From NCBI RefSeq assembly GCF_030848395.1, contig NZ_JAVDBT010000007.1, positions 124,001 through 188,000 of the forward strand: a stretch of DNA of 64,000 nucleotides. Direction: 5' to 3'. Below are positions 45,644 to 54,332 of this stretch, in pieces. The notes beneath the pieces were generated by a model. It was given only the letters and a program-made list of their open reading frames with translations, made no database searches and was not told the origin of the DNA. The translations under genes were made by a program, and so were the position numbers. The stretch comes from Pseudogemmobacter lacusdianii (lineage in GTDB: Bacteria > Pseudomonadota > Alphaproteobacteria > Rhodobacterales > Rhodobacteraceae). The stretch's first letter is position 1, and each line of letters opens with the position of its first letter.

Positions 45644-46137
45644 GCGCCGCCCTCCTTCAGGCGGTTGTAGGCGTTGCGCATCTCTGGGTCCATCATCGCC
45701 TCAAGCACCTGCCGAAAGCCCGCAACGGCCGCCGGCCCCGCCGCGCGATAGGCCGCCCGCATCCGCGCGCGCTGCGCATCAGACAATTGCCGTTCCAGCT
45801 CTTGCCCCTTAGGCGTCAGGAACAAATGCCGCTCGCGCCCGTCCACCAGGCCCTTTTCGCTGCGGATCAGGCCATCGTCGATCAAGGTCCGCAGCACCCG
45901 GTTCAGGCTTTGCTTGGTCACGCCAAGAATGGTCATCAGGTTCGAAACCGTCGTGCCGGGCGAGCGATGCACGAAATGGATCGCTCGGTGATGCGCCCGG
46001 CCATAATCGATGCCCGACAGGATGCGGTCCGGGTCGGCCGTAAAGCCGCGATAGGCGAAAAACATCGCTTCGATCCCCTTACGGAGCTGCTCATCCGTAA
46101 GGAAAAGCAGGGATTCACCACCGGCACGCTCGACCAT
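45640..46137 (-). CDS. petP: MarR-family regulator, PetP-like
   Basis: A 165-residue winged-helix protein of the MarR family. The HTH and wing are visible as HRSPGTTVSNLMTILGVTKQSLNRVLRTLIDDGLIRSEKGLVDGRERHLFLTPKGQEL. It overlaps petR by 4 nt, the petPR arrangement. It is divergent from ilvE with a gap of about 155 nt. In R. capsulatus petPR lies near petABC; no cytochrome bc1 genes are in this window. Confidence 0.83.
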   Translation of the reverse strand: MVERAGGESLLFLTDEQLRKGIEAMFFAYRGFTADPDRILSGIDYGRAHHRAIHFVHRSPGTTVSNLMTILGVTKQSLNRVLRTLIDDGLIRSEKGLVDGRERHLFLTPKGQELERQLSDAQRARMRAAYRAAGPAAVAGFRQVLEAMMDPEMRNAYNRLKEGGA

Positions 46138-46292
46138 GAGGTCCTCCGAAATTCACGCATTCGTTCCGGCTGAATTTACGTCAGCCTTGTTGACATTCCA
46201 AGACACAAGACATACGACTTTCTCGATTTCGCGCAAGAATATGTCCGATGCGGACCTTTAGCGCGCAATATTCGCAAACCGGAGGGCCTATC

Positions 46293-47159
46293 ATGGCTGG
46301 ATACGACGATCGGGACGGCTTCATCTGGATGGATGGGGAACTTGTGAACTGGCGGGACGCGAAGGTCCATTTCTTGACCCACGCCCTTCACTACGCCTCG
46401 GCCGTCTTTGAAGGTGAGCGTTGCTACAACGGAAAAATCTTTAAGTCGACCGAACATTCCGAGCGGCTGATCCGGTCCGGCAAGCTCTTGGATATGGATA
46501 TCCCCTATACTGTTGAGCAAATCAATGCCGCCAAGGCCGAGGTGATCAAGGCCAATGGTTTGACCGATTGCTACATCCGCGCCATCGCCTTCCGGGGTGC
46601 CGGTGAGGAGATGGGGGTCGCCGCTCTGGGCAACCCGGTGCGTCTTGGCATCGCTGTTTGGTCTTGGGGCGCTTACTATGGCGACGCCAAGTTCAAAGGC
46701 GCCAAGCTCGACATCTCGAAATGGAAGCGTCCTTCGCCCGAGACCATCCCCTCGGAAGCCAAAGCCGCTGGCCTTTACATGATCTGCACCATGTCCAAGC
46801 ACGCCGCGATGGCCAAGGGCTGCTCGGATGCGATGATGTATGACTACCGCGGCTATGTGGCCGAGGCGACCGGCGCCAACATCTTCTTTGTCAAAGACGG
46901 CGAAGTGCACACCCCGAAAGCCGATTGCTTCTTGAACGGCATCACCCGCCAAACCGTCATCGGCATGCTCAAAGACATGAACATCACCGTGCATGAGCGC
47001 CACATCCTGCCCGAAGAAGTCGAAGGCTTCGAGCAGTGCTGGCTGACCGGCACCGCCGCCGAGGTGACCCCGGTGGGCGAAATCGGCCCTTGGCGCTTTG
47101 AGGTGGGTGAGCTGACCAAGCGCGTCGCCACTGAATATGAAAAGCTCGTGCGCGCCTAA
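46293..47159 (+). CDS. ilvE: Branched-chain amino acid aminotransferase
   Basis: A 288-residue fold-type IV PLP enzyme that makes leucine, isoleucine and valine from their keto acids. It begins GFIWMDGELVNWRDAKVHFLTHALHYASAVFEGERCY and has SKHAAMAKGCSDAMMYDYRGYVAEATGANIFFVKDG, where the Glu in VAEATG contacts PLP, and ITRQTVIGM. The PLP Lys lies in MICTMSKHAAMAKG. The ATG at 46293 follows GGAGGG. It is a single-gene unit with its own terminator. Confidence 0.95.
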   Translation: MAGYDDRDGFIWMDGELVNWRDAKVHFLTHALHYASAVFEGERCYNGKIFKSTEHSERLIRSGKLLDMDIPYTVEQINAAKAEVIKANGLTDCYIRAIAFRGAGEEMGVAALGNPVRLGIAVWSWGAYYGDAKFKGAKLDISKWKRPSPETIPSEAKAAGLYMICTMSKHAAMAKGCSDAMMYDYRGYVAEATGANIFFVKDGEVHTPKADCFLNGITRQTVIGMLKDMNITVHERHILPEEVEGFEQCWLTGTAAEVTPVGEIGPWRFEVGELTKRVATEYEKLVRA

Positions 47160-47196
47160 GCGATTGGGCTAAGCCCTTGGCTTGAAGACCTTTTGC

Positions 47197-47224
47197 AATC
47201 CCGGCCCCTTGGGCCGGGATTTTG
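47197..47224 (+). terminator. Intrinsic terminator of ilvE
   Basis: A perfect 11-bp stem (47197-47207, AATCCCGGCCC, with 47211-47221), triloop and T-rich tail, about 38 nt after the ilvE stop. Confidence 0.9.
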
Positions 47225-47241
47225 CATTTTGCCCCGCAGAT

Positions 47242-47299
47242 GCAGTACAAAAATTTTTACTCTGCCAATAATTGTTATTGCATCCGTAAAATCTTTACG
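47242..47299. promoter_or_regulatory. AT-rich palindromes upstream of the XRE-cupin gene
   Basis: Two symmetric sites lie in the gap before the regulator. The first (47242-47265) is GCAG, three bases, AAAAATTTTT, three bases, CTGC. The second (47285-47299) is CGTAAA-ATC-TTTACG, a perfect 6-bp inverted repeat, 42 nt before the start codon. They are natural candidates for autoregulatory operators of the downstream regulator; no experimental support. Confidence 0.5.
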
Positions 47300-47340
47300 A
47301 TCAAGCTCTGGCAGCTCCGATGCTGCCACATCAGGAATTT

Positions 47341-47967
47341 ATGGCTCGCAAAACCGCCTCTACGCCTGTCGCCTTGGGCAGACGAATCCGCAAACGCCGT
47401 CAGGTCATGGGTCTGACGTTGCAACAGCTGAGCGCCATGTCGGGCGTCTCCGTTGGCTATCTGAGCCAGGTTGAGCGCGATATGGCCGTCCCCACCCTTG
47501 GCACTTTGGCCGAGATTGCGGCTGCGTTGGACGTGGCGATTGACCATTTCATCGCGACCCCGCGCCAAGCTGACAGCGTTACGCGCGCCGAGTCGCGTGA
47601 GCGGTTTTCGGTCTCGGGCAATTCGATCATCTATGAGCAAGTCGGCGCCGAGTTTCCTGGCCATGAGCTGACCTCCTTCGTGCTGAACATGCCCGAAGGA
47701 TATGCCTCTGAAACTGTGGAACATTCCGGCGAGGAGTTGATTTTCATCCTGGAAGGTCAAGTCTTGCAGGTGATCGACGGTCAGGAATTCCGCCTAAAGG
47801 CCGGCGACAGCATTCACTATCTGGGTCAGCACCCGCACAGTTGGTCCAACCCAGGACCGGGAGTTGCGCGAATCTTATGGACTGGCAAGATGCTGCATGG
47901 GGCGACGGTCTCCGACCATAAGTCCCATAGCCTTCGTGCCGTAAGGGAACTGGCTGACGGCGCTTAG
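47341..47967 (+). CDS. XRE-family regulator with C-terminal cupin domain
   Basis: A 208-residue regulator. Residues 12-70 form an XRE helix-turn-helix (LGRRIRKRRQVMGLTLQQLSAMSGVSVGYLSQVERDMAVPTLGTLAEIAAAL). Residues 120-190 form a cupin (VEHSGEELIFILEGQVLQVIDGQEFRLKAGDSIHYLGQHPHSWSNPG) that probably senses a small molecule. This is the PuuR-like architecture, often controlling amine or amino acid use. The ATG at 47341 follows AGGAA. It lies 81 nt before and co-directional with the dpp-type operon, so it may regulate it. Confidence 0.92.
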   Translation: MARKTASTPVALGRRIRKRRQVMGLTLQQLSAMSGVSVGYLSQVERDMAVPTLGTLAEIAAALDVAIDHFIATPRQADSVTRAESRERFSVSGNSIIYEQVGAEFPGHELTSFVLNMPEGYASETVEHSGEELIFILEGQVLQVIDGQEFRLKAGDSIHYLGQHPHSWSNPGPGVARILWTGKMLHGATVSDHKSHSLRAVRELADGA

Positions 47968-48048
47968 AATTCGCGCCATTAGGGCGCAACGATGCACTGG
48001 CTGGGCAACCGGCGGGCGATCAACACGACCAAGTAGGAGACTGCGCAG

Positions 48049-49647
48049 ATGAAACATCTTCCCGTTCTTGCCACAGCGATGACGCTGGCAATGACCGTTA
48101 CGATGGCCGAAGCTAAAACCTTCGTCTATTGCTCGGAAGCATCGCCTGAGGGCTTTGATCCGGCGCCCTATACCTCGGGCGGCACCTTTGATGCATCGGC
48201 TCACCCGATCTACAACCGCCTGACCGAGTTCAAAAAAGGCACGACCGAAGTCGAGCCGGGCCTGGCCGAAAGCTGGGAAGTCTCGGAAGACGGTCTTGAG
48301 TATACCTTCAAGCTCCGTCAGGGCGTGAAGTGGCACTCGAACGAAAAGTTCACCCCCACCCGTGATTTCAACGCCGATGACGTGGTTTTCTCCTACGAGC
48401 GTCAGGCTTCGGCTGATCACCCGTGGAACCAGTATGTGGCCGGCATCACCTACGAGTATTTCAACTCGATGGACATGCCGAACCTGGTGAAGTCGGTTGA
48501 GAAGATCGACGATTACACCGTCAAGATCACGCTCAACTCGCCGGAAGCGCCTTTCCTTGCGAACATCGCCATGCCCTTCGCTTCGATCATTTCGAAGGAA
48601 TATGCCGAGACGCTGGAAGCTGCTGGCACCAAAGAAGACCTGAACAACCTGCCGATCGGCACCGGTCCGTTCAAGTTCGTCGCTTACCAAAAAGACGCCG
48701 TGATCCGTTACACCAAGAACGCCGAATACTGGGGCACCGCGCCGCTGATCGACGATCTGGTCTTCGCGATCACCCCCGACGCCGCTGTGCGCTTGCAAAA
48801 GCTGAAAGCTGGCGAATGCCACCTGATGCCCTATCCGGCTCCGGCTGACATCGACGGCATCCGCGCGGATTCGAACCTCAAGCTTGACGAGCAAGCCGGT
48901 CTGAACGTGGGCTATCTGGCCTATAACACCACCATCGCTCCGTTCGACAATGCCAAGGTCCGCAAGGCCCTGAACATGGCGATCAACAAGCAAGCCATCG
49001 TGGACGCCGTGTTCCAAGGCCATGCTGAAGGCGCTAAGAACCCGATCCCGCCGACCATGTGGTCGTATAACGACGCGATCGTTGACGACGCTTATGACCC
49101 CGAAGCTTCCAAAAAGATGCTGGAAGAAGAAGGCGTTAAAGATCTGTCGATGAAGATCTGGGCGATGCCGGTTCAGCGTCCCTACATGCCGAACGCACGC
49201 CGCACCGCCGAGATGATGCAAGAAGATCTCTCGAAGGTCGGCGTCAAGGTCGAGATCGTCTCCTATGAATGGGGCGAGTATCTGGCGAAGTCGATGGAAG
49301 CGGGCCGTGACGGCGCCGTCATCCTTGGCTGGACCGGTGACAATGGTGACCCGGACAACTTCCTGTCGGTGCTCTTGTCGTGCGACTCGGCTGTTGAAGG
49401 CGGTGCAAACCGTGCCTTCTGGTGCAACGAAGAGTTCTCGGCTTTGCTGAAAGACGCGAAAGTGACGGCCGATCCGGCCGAGCGCACCGCGCTTTATGAG
49501 CAAGCTCAGGTCATCTTCAAGGACCAAGCGCCGTGGTACACCATTGCGCACTCGACCCAATATGTGCCGATGTCGGCCAAAGTGTCGGGCTTTGTGATGA
49601 GCCCCTTGGGCGACTTCACTTTCGAAACCGTGGACATTGCCGAATAA
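48049..49647 (+). CDS. dppA: Peptide-type ABC transporter substrate-binding protein
   Basis: A 532-residue periplasmic binding protein of family 5. The signal peptide (MKHLPVLATAMTLAMTVTMAEA) is followed by YCSEASPEGFDPAPYTSGGTFDASAHPIYNRLTEF and later TFKLRQGVKWHSNEKFTPTRDFNADDVVFS, the usual family 5 signature region. The look is that of dipeptide-binding DppA. True ligands may be dipeptides, haem, opines or other small nitrogen compounds. It is the first gene of a five-gene operon. Cys pairs near residues 24 and 257 may form a disulphide, as in E. coli DppA. Confidence 0.92.
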   Translation: MKHLPVLATAMTLAMTVTMAEAKTFVYCSEASPEGFDPAPYTSGGTFDASAHPIYNRLTEFKKGTTEVEPGLAESWEVSEDGLEYTFKLRQGVKWHSNEKFTPTRDFNADDVVFSYERQASADHPWNQYVAGITYEYFNSMDMPNLVKSVEKIDDYTVKITLNSPEAPFLANIAMPFASIISKEYAETLEAAGTKEDLNNLPIGTGPFKFVAYQKDAVIRYTKNAEYWGTAPLIDDLVFAITPDAAVRLQKLKAGECHLMPYPAPADIDGIRADSNLKLDEQAGLNVGYLAYNTTIAPFDNAKVRKALNMAINKQAIVDAVFQGHAEGAKNPIPPTMWSYNDAIVDDAYDPEASKKMLEEEGVKDLSMKIWAMPVQRPYMPNARRTAEMMQEDLSKVGVKVEIVSYEWGEYLAKSMEAGRDGAVILGWTGDNGDPDNFLSVLLSCDSAVEGGANRAFWCNEEFSALLKDAKVTADPAERTALYEQAQVIFKDQAPWYTIAHSTQYVPMSAKVSGFVMSPLGDFTFETVDIAE

Positions 49648-49677
49648 TCGGCACTGCTCTTTTTTAGCGAAACTGAG

Positions 49678-49707
49678 CGCGCGGGGGCTGGTCCCCCGCG
49701 CGTCTTT
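49678..49707 (+). terminator. Intercistronic hairpin after dppA
   Basis: A perfect 10-bp stem (49678-49687, CGCGCGGGGG, with 49693-49702), 5-nt loop and short TCTTTC tail between the binding protein and first permease gene. As after pstS, it probably limits read-through so that the binding protein is made in excess. Confidence 0.75.
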
Positions 49708-49721
49708 CAAGGGACTAGGTC

Positions 49722-50729
49722 ATGGCCCGGTTTATTCTGTCAAAACTTCTGTATCTGGTGCCGACCTTCTTAGGCATCACCATCATCGCCTTCAGCTTCG
49801 TGCGAATTCTGCCCGGCGACCCGGTCCTGTTGATGGCCGGCGAACGCGGCGTCTCGCCCGAGCGTCATGCCGAGCTTTCGGCGCAGTTGGGCTATGACAA
49901 GTCCGTCGTACTGCAATATTTCGACTTCCTCGGAAGGCTCTTCCAAGGCGACCTTGGCAATTCGCTGGTCACCAAAAAGCCGGTACTGGGCGAATTCATG
50001 GCCCTGTTCCCGGCAACGGTTGAGCTGGGGCTTTGCGCCATCATCATCGCCACACTGATCGGCGTGCCGGTGGGCGTGATGGCGGCGATCAAGCGCGGCT
50101 CTTGGTTCGATCAGATCTCGATGACCACCGCTTTGGTGGGCTTCTCGATGCCGATCTTCTGGTGGGGCCTGCTGCTGATCATCTTCTTCTCGGGCATCTT
50201 GGGCTGGACCCCGGTCTCGGGCCGGATCAGCCTAATGTATTACTTCCCCGACACCACGGGCTTCATGCTGATCGACAGCCTGATGTCGGGGCAAAAGGGC
50301 GCCTTCTCCTCGGCTCTGTCACATCTGATCTTGCCATCGGTTGTGCTGGCGACGATCCCGCTGGCAGTGATCGCGCGGCAAACCCGCTCGGCCATGCTGG
50401 AAGTGATGGGCGAGGATTACGTCCGCACCGCCCGCGCCAAGGGCATGCCGGAACGCCGCGTCATTGGCATCCATGCCTTGCGCAATGCGATGATCCCGGT
50501 GATCACGACCATCGGCCTGCAAGTCGGTGTCTTGATGGCGGGCGCGATCCTGACCGAGACCATCTTCTCTTGGCCGGGCATCGGCAAATGGATGATCGAT
50601 TCCATTTCGCGCCGTGACTACCCGGTGGTGCAATCGGGCCTGCTGCTGATCGCCGGCTTGGTGATGGTGGTGAACCTTCTGGTGGACCTGACCTATGGTC
50701 TGATCAATCCGAGGATCCGTAACAAATGA
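49722..50729 (+). CDS. dppB: Peptide-type ABC transporter permease
   Basis: A 335-residue inner-membrane permease with six predicted spans, starting FILSKLLYLVPTFLGITIIAFSFVRILPGDP, the DppB signature. The coupling loop is visible as DYVRTARAKGMPERRVIGIHALRNAMIPVITTIG. It forms the channel with DppC. The stop overlaps the dppC start by 4 nt. Confidence 0.94.
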   Translation: MARFILSKLLYLVPTFLGITIIAFSFVRILPGDPVLLMAGERGVSPERHAELSAQLGYDKSVVLQYFDFLGRLFQGDLGNSLVTKKPVLGEFMALFPATVELGLCAIIIATLIGVPVGVMAAIKRGSWFDQISMTTALVGFSMPIFWWGLLLIIFFSGILGWTPVSGRISLMYYFPDTTGFMLIDSLMSGQKGAFSSALSHLILPSVVLATIPLAVIARQTRSAMLEVMGEDYVRTARAKGMPERRVIGIHALRNAMIPVITTIGLQVGVLMAGAILTETIFSWPGIGKWMIDSISRRDYPVVQSGLLLIAGLVMVVNLLVDLTYGLINPRIRNK

Positions 50730-51628
50730 CCGATACAACTGTAAAACTCTCGGATGCCGCCATTCGGCGCAAGATGCTGGCCGAATTCTGGTTCTACTTC
50801 AGCCAGAACCGCGGCGCTGTCGTTGGGCTTGTGGTCTTCGTCCTGCTGGTGCTCATCGCGGCTTTTGCCAGCCTGATCGCGCCGCATGACCCGACGATGC
50901 AATACCGCGACGCACTTTTGGTGCCGCCGGTTTGGGACGAGGCCGGACGGTCGAGCTTCCTTCTGGGCACCGATGCAGTGGGCCGCGATATCCTGTCGCG
51001 CCTGATCTTCGGCGCGCAATATTCGCTGTTCATCGGCATCGTTGTGGTCTCGATCGCTTTGGTCGGTGGCATCATCATTGGCCTTCTCGCCGGCTTCTTC
51101 GGCGGTTGGGTCGATACCGTCATCATGCGCGTGATGGACGTGATTTTGGCCTTCCCCTCGCTGCTTTTGGCGCTGGTGCTGGTGGCCATTCTGGGGCCGG
51201 GCCTGACCAATGCGATGATCGCCATCGCCATCGTCTACCAACCCCACTTCGCCCGCCTGACCCGTGCAGCCGTGATGACCGAGATGAAGCGCGAATATGT
51301 CACCGCCGCCCGCGTGGCCGGGGCTGGCAATTTCCGGTTGATGTTCAAGACCATCCTGCCGAACTGCTTGGCCCCGTTGATCGTGCAAGCAACGCTGAGC
51401 TTCTCTTCCGCCGTGCTCGATTCCGCCGCCTTGGGCTTCCTTGGCATGGGCGCACAGCCGCCCTCGCCCGAATGGGGCACCATGCTGGCCGAGGCGCGTG
51501 AGTTCATCCTGTCGGCTTGGTGGGTCGTCACCTTCCCCGGCATCGCGATCCTTGTCTCGGTGCTGGCAATCAACCTGATGGGCGATGGCCTGCGCGACGC
51601 GCTTGACCCCAAACTGAAGCGGAGCTGA
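50726..51628 (+). CDS. dppC: Peptide-type ABC transporter permease
   Basis: A 300-residue inner-membrane permease with one N-terminal span (NRGAVVGLVVFVLLVLIAAFASLIAPHDP) and the LLGTDAVGRDILSRLIFGAQYSLFIG motif typical of DppC/OppC. The coupling loop is YVTAARVAGAGNFRLMFKTILPNCLAPLIV. It overlaps dppB and is followed by dppD after 4 nt. Confidence 0.94.
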   Translation: MTDTTVKLSDAAIRRKMLAEFWFYFSQNRGAVVGLVVFVLLVLIAAFASLIAPHDPTMQYRDALLVPPVWDEAGRSSFLLGTDAVGRDILSRLIFGAQYSLFIGIVVVSIALVGGIIIGLLAGFFGGWVDTVIMRVMDVILAFPSLLLALVLVAILGPGLTNAMIAIAIVYQPHFARLTRAAVMTEMKREYVTAARVAGAGNFRLMFKTILPNCLAPLIVQATLSFSSAVLDSAALGFLGMGAQPPSPEWGTMLAEAREFILSAWWVVTFPGIAILVSVLAINLMGDGLRDALDPKLKRS

Positions 51629-51632
51629 GATC

Positions 51633-52472
51633 ATGGGTCTTTTGAACATCCGCAACCTCACGGTTAAATTCGCCACCGCCACCGGCAGCTTCACCGCTGT
51701 CGACGGCATCGACGTGACCGTGGACAAAGGCGAAGTGCTGGCCATCGTTGGCGAATCCGGCTCGGGCAAATCGGTCTCGATGCTGGCGGTGATGGGGCTT
51801 TTGCCCGACACCGCCACCATCACCGCCGATGAGATGACCTATGACGGCCGCGATATCTCGAAGCTGTCCAAGGCCGAGCGTCGCCAGTTGATCGGGCGTG
51901 AGATCACCATGATCTTCCAAGAGCCGATCGCCTCGCTGAACCCCAGCTTCACCACCGGCTATCAGATCGAAGAGGTCTTGCGGCTGAACCTTGGCATGAG
52001 CCGGGCAGAAGCCCGCGCCCGCGCCTTGGAACTTTTCAAAGCCGTCGGCATCCCCGAGCCGGAAGAGAAGCTCAATTCCTATCCGCATCAGATGTCGGGC
52101 GGGCAATGCCAGCGCGTGATGATCGCCATCGCCATCGCCTCGCAGCCGAAACTTCTGATCGCGGATGAGCCGACCACGGCTTTGGACGTGACCATTCAAA
52201 AGCAGATCTTGGATCTGCTGATGAAGCTTCAGGAAGATTACGGCATGGCGCTGATCCTGATCACCCATGACATGGGCGTGGTCGCGGAAACCGCCGATCG
52301 CGTGGTGGTGCAGTATAAGGGTAAGAAGATGGAAGAGGCAGACGTTCTGTCGCTGTTTGAAAACCCGCAGAACCCCTATACCCGCGCGCTGCTCTCGGCT
52401 CTGCCCGAGAATGCCACCGGGGATCGCCTGCCCACCGTCTCGGACTTCATGGCGCTGGAGGGCACGAAATGA
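51633..52472 (+). CDS. dppD: Peptide-type ABC transporter ATP-binding protein
   Basis: A 279-residue ATPase with Walker [21 protein letters not shown]-loop [14 protein letters not shown], signature [17 protein letters not shown], Walker [15 protein letters not shown] and switch His in [13 protein letters not shown]. It ends soon after [16 protein letters not shown], so it lacks most of the C-terminal oligopeptide/dipeptide extension with the iron-sulphur cysteines seen in longer DppD. It overlaps dppF by 4 nt. Confidence 0.93.
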   Translation: MGLLNIRNLTVKFATATGSFTAVDGIDVTVDKGEVLAIVGESGSGKSVSMLAVMGLLPDTATITADEMTYDGRDISKLSKAERRQLIGREITMIFQEPIASLNPSFTTGYQIEEVLRLNLGMSRAEARARALELFKAVGIPEPEEKLNSYPHQMSGGQCQRVMIAIAIASQPKLLIADEPTTALDVTIQKQILDLLMKLQEDYGMALILITHDMGVVAETADRVVVQYKGKKMEEADVLSLFENPQNPYTRALLSALPENATGDRLPTVSDFMALEGTK

Positions 52473-53332
52473 GCGGTTCCACTCCCACCACCACGCCTGT
52501 GGTCGAAGGCCGTGCCATCGTCCAAGACTACCATGTGCCGGGCAGCATGTTTGCCCGCGCCAAGACCGTGCGCGCGCTGAAAGGCGTGGATTTCAAGGTG
52601 GAGAAGGGCAAGACCCTTGCCATCGTTGGCGAATCCGGCTCGGGCAAATCCACTTTGGCCCGCGTCATCGCGCTGATCGATGCGCCCTCGGGCGGTGAGC
52701 TGCTGATCGATGGCGAAAAGGTCGATATCTCGGCCCGCCGCCCCGGTCCGGCGATGCGCTCCAAGGTGCAGATGGTGTTCCAAAACCCCTATGGCAGCTT
52801 GAACCCGCGCCAGAAGGTCGGCGATGTGCTGATGGAACCGCTGATCATCAACAAGCCCGAGATCACCGCTTCTGAGCGGCGCGAACGGGCCGAGGCGATG
52901 CTGGCGAAGGTCGGGCTGATGCCCGAGCATTTCAACCGCTACCCGCATATGTTCTCGGGCGGGCAGCGCCAGCGGATCGCGATCGCGCGGGCCTTGATGC
53001 TGAATCCCTCGCTCTTGGTGCTGGATGAGCCGGTCTCGGCCTTGGACCTTTCGGTGCAGGCGCAGGTTCTGAACCTGCTCGCCGATCTGCAAGACGAGTT
53101 CGCACTGACTTACGTCTTCGTCAGCCATGACCTCTCGGTCGTGCGCTATATCGCCGATGATGTGATGGTGATCTCGAAGGGCGAAGCGGTGGAGATTGGC
53201 ACGCGTGAGGCTTTGTTTGCCGATCCGCAGCACGCCTATACCCGCCAGCTCTTCGCCGCGACCCCGGTGACGGATGTCGAGGCGATCCGCGCCCGCGTGG
53301 CCAAGCGTAAAGCGGCGAAAGCGCTCGCCTGA
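52469..53332 (+). CDS. dppF: Peptide-type ABC transporter ATP-binding protein
   Basis: A 287-residue ATPase with Walker [45 protein letters not shown], signature FSGGQRQRIAIARALML, Walker B LLVLDEPVSALDLS and VFVSHDLSVVRYIADDV, the usual DppF pattern. It is the last gene of the operon. Its stop directly abuts the stop of the convergent LysR gene (TGATCA), leaving no room for a separate terminator. Confidence 0.94.
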   Translation: MSGSTPTTTPVVEGRAIVQDYHVPGSMFARAKTVRALKGVDFKVEKGKTLAIVGESGSGKSTLARVIALIDAPSGGELLIDGEKVDISARRPGPAMRSKVQMVFQNPYGSLNPRQKVGDVLMEPLIINKPEITASERRERAEAMLAKVGLMPEHFNRYPHMFSGGQRQRIAIARALMLNPSLLVLDEPVSALDLSVQAQVLNLLADLQDEFALTYVFVSHDLSVVRYIADDVMVISKGEAVEIGTREALFADPQHAYTRQLFAATPVTDVEAIRARVAKRKAAKALA

Positions 53333-54241
53333 TCAAAGGGCGCGTTGCGCCACCAGCCAGTCGCGCACCAGCGCGGCTGGCCTACTGAGCGGGATCTGCT
53401 TGGGCCAGATCACATGAAACGCTTTGCCAGTGCTGAGTGACTGATCGGTCAAAGGCACCAAAGTCCCTTGCTCCACCATCCCCTCGACCAAATGATGCCA
53501 ACCCAAGGCCACGCCTTGGCCCGCCAGCACCGATTGCAGCACCAGCACATAATCATTGATCTGCAAGCCCCTTGGCAGGTGCCGCGACGGCACGCCCAAA
53601 GCGGTGAACCACTGCGCCCAAGTGGTGGCCGAACGGAACGGCTCATCCAGATGGATCAGCGTATGGGTCGTTAATTCCTCGGGCGTATGGGGCAAGGGAT
53701 TGCGGTTGAGATAGGATTCCGCACAGACCGGATAGATCTCCTCGGGCGCCAAAGCCTCAGCGTCATATTGCGGCCAATCTTGCGGCACCCCGCCGCGGAT
53801 TCCCAAGGCGATCCCCTCGCCCATCAGATCAAGGTCACGGTCCGCGGAATGGATGCGCAGATCCACATCGGGCAGATCAGCGCGGAAACGCTCCATCCGT
53901 GGCACCATCCAATAGGCGGCAAAGGCGGTGGAGCAGGCAAGGCTCACATGGCTGCCGCTGGCCGTGGCCCGCAAGCTTTGGGCAGAGCGCTGGATATGCG
54001 ACAGGCCAATCGTCACATCGGCATGAAAGCGTTGCCCGGCCTCGCTCAGCCGCACCCGGCGGTATTCACGCAAGAAAAGTGCCGTGCCGAGCTGATCTTC
54101 CAGCTTGGCAATCGCATAAGACACCGCCGCTTGCGTCATATGCAGCTCTCGCGCCGCCGCGCTGAAGCTTTCCAGCCTTCCTGCGCATTCAAAAACCGCA
54201 AGGGCGTTCAGCGAGGGCAAGATCTGGCGCAGGCTTTCCAT
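53333..54241 (-). CDS. LysR-family regulator (GcvA-like)
   Basis: A 302-residue regulator. The N-terminal helix-turn-helix is LPSLNALAVFECAGRLESFSAAARELHMTQAAVSYAIAKLEDQLGTALFLREYRRVRLSEAG, close in style to GcvA. The effector domain follows from about residue 90. It is divergent from the MttB-family gene, with a gap of 91 nt, and probably controls it; a link to the dpp operon it converges with is also possible. Confidence 0.92.
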   Translation of the reverse strand: MESLRQILPSLNALAVFECAGRLESFSAAARELHMTQAAVSYAIAKLEDQLGTALFLREYRRVRLSEAGQRFHADVTIGLSHIQRSAQSLRATASGSHVSLACSTAFAAYWMVPRMERFRADLPDVDLRIHSADRDLDLMGEGIALGIRGGVPQDWPQYDAEALAPEEIYPVCAESYLNRNPLPHTPEELTTHTLIHLDEPFRSATTWAQWFTALGVPSRHLPRGLQINDYVLVLQSVLAGQGVALGWHHLVEGMVEQGTLVPLTDQSLSTGKAFHVIWPKQIPLSRPAALVRDWLVAQRAL

Positions 54242-54292
54242 AAACTAAACTTATCAACCTCATGAGAATTTTCCAGCGTTACGGGGTCTTAG

Positions 54293-54320
54293 TCACAATC
54301 TAATTATAATCAACTTGTGA
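54293..54320. promoter_or_regulatory. Inverted repeat in the LysR/mttB gap
   Basis: TCACAA (54293-54298) and TTGTGA (54315-54320) form a perfect 6-bp inverted repeat around a 16-nt AT-rich spacer, 12 nt before the methyltransferase ATG and within the divergent gap. The arms and AT-rich centre suit a LysR-type site or an overlapping promoter. By eye only. Confidence 0.45.
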
Positions 54321-54332
54321 AGGATTTCAGCC

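Noticed and set aside
47875-49710. A 611-codon minus-strand frame
   Set aside because: Antisense to the dppA gene, with Asp/His/Arg-rich nonsense composition.
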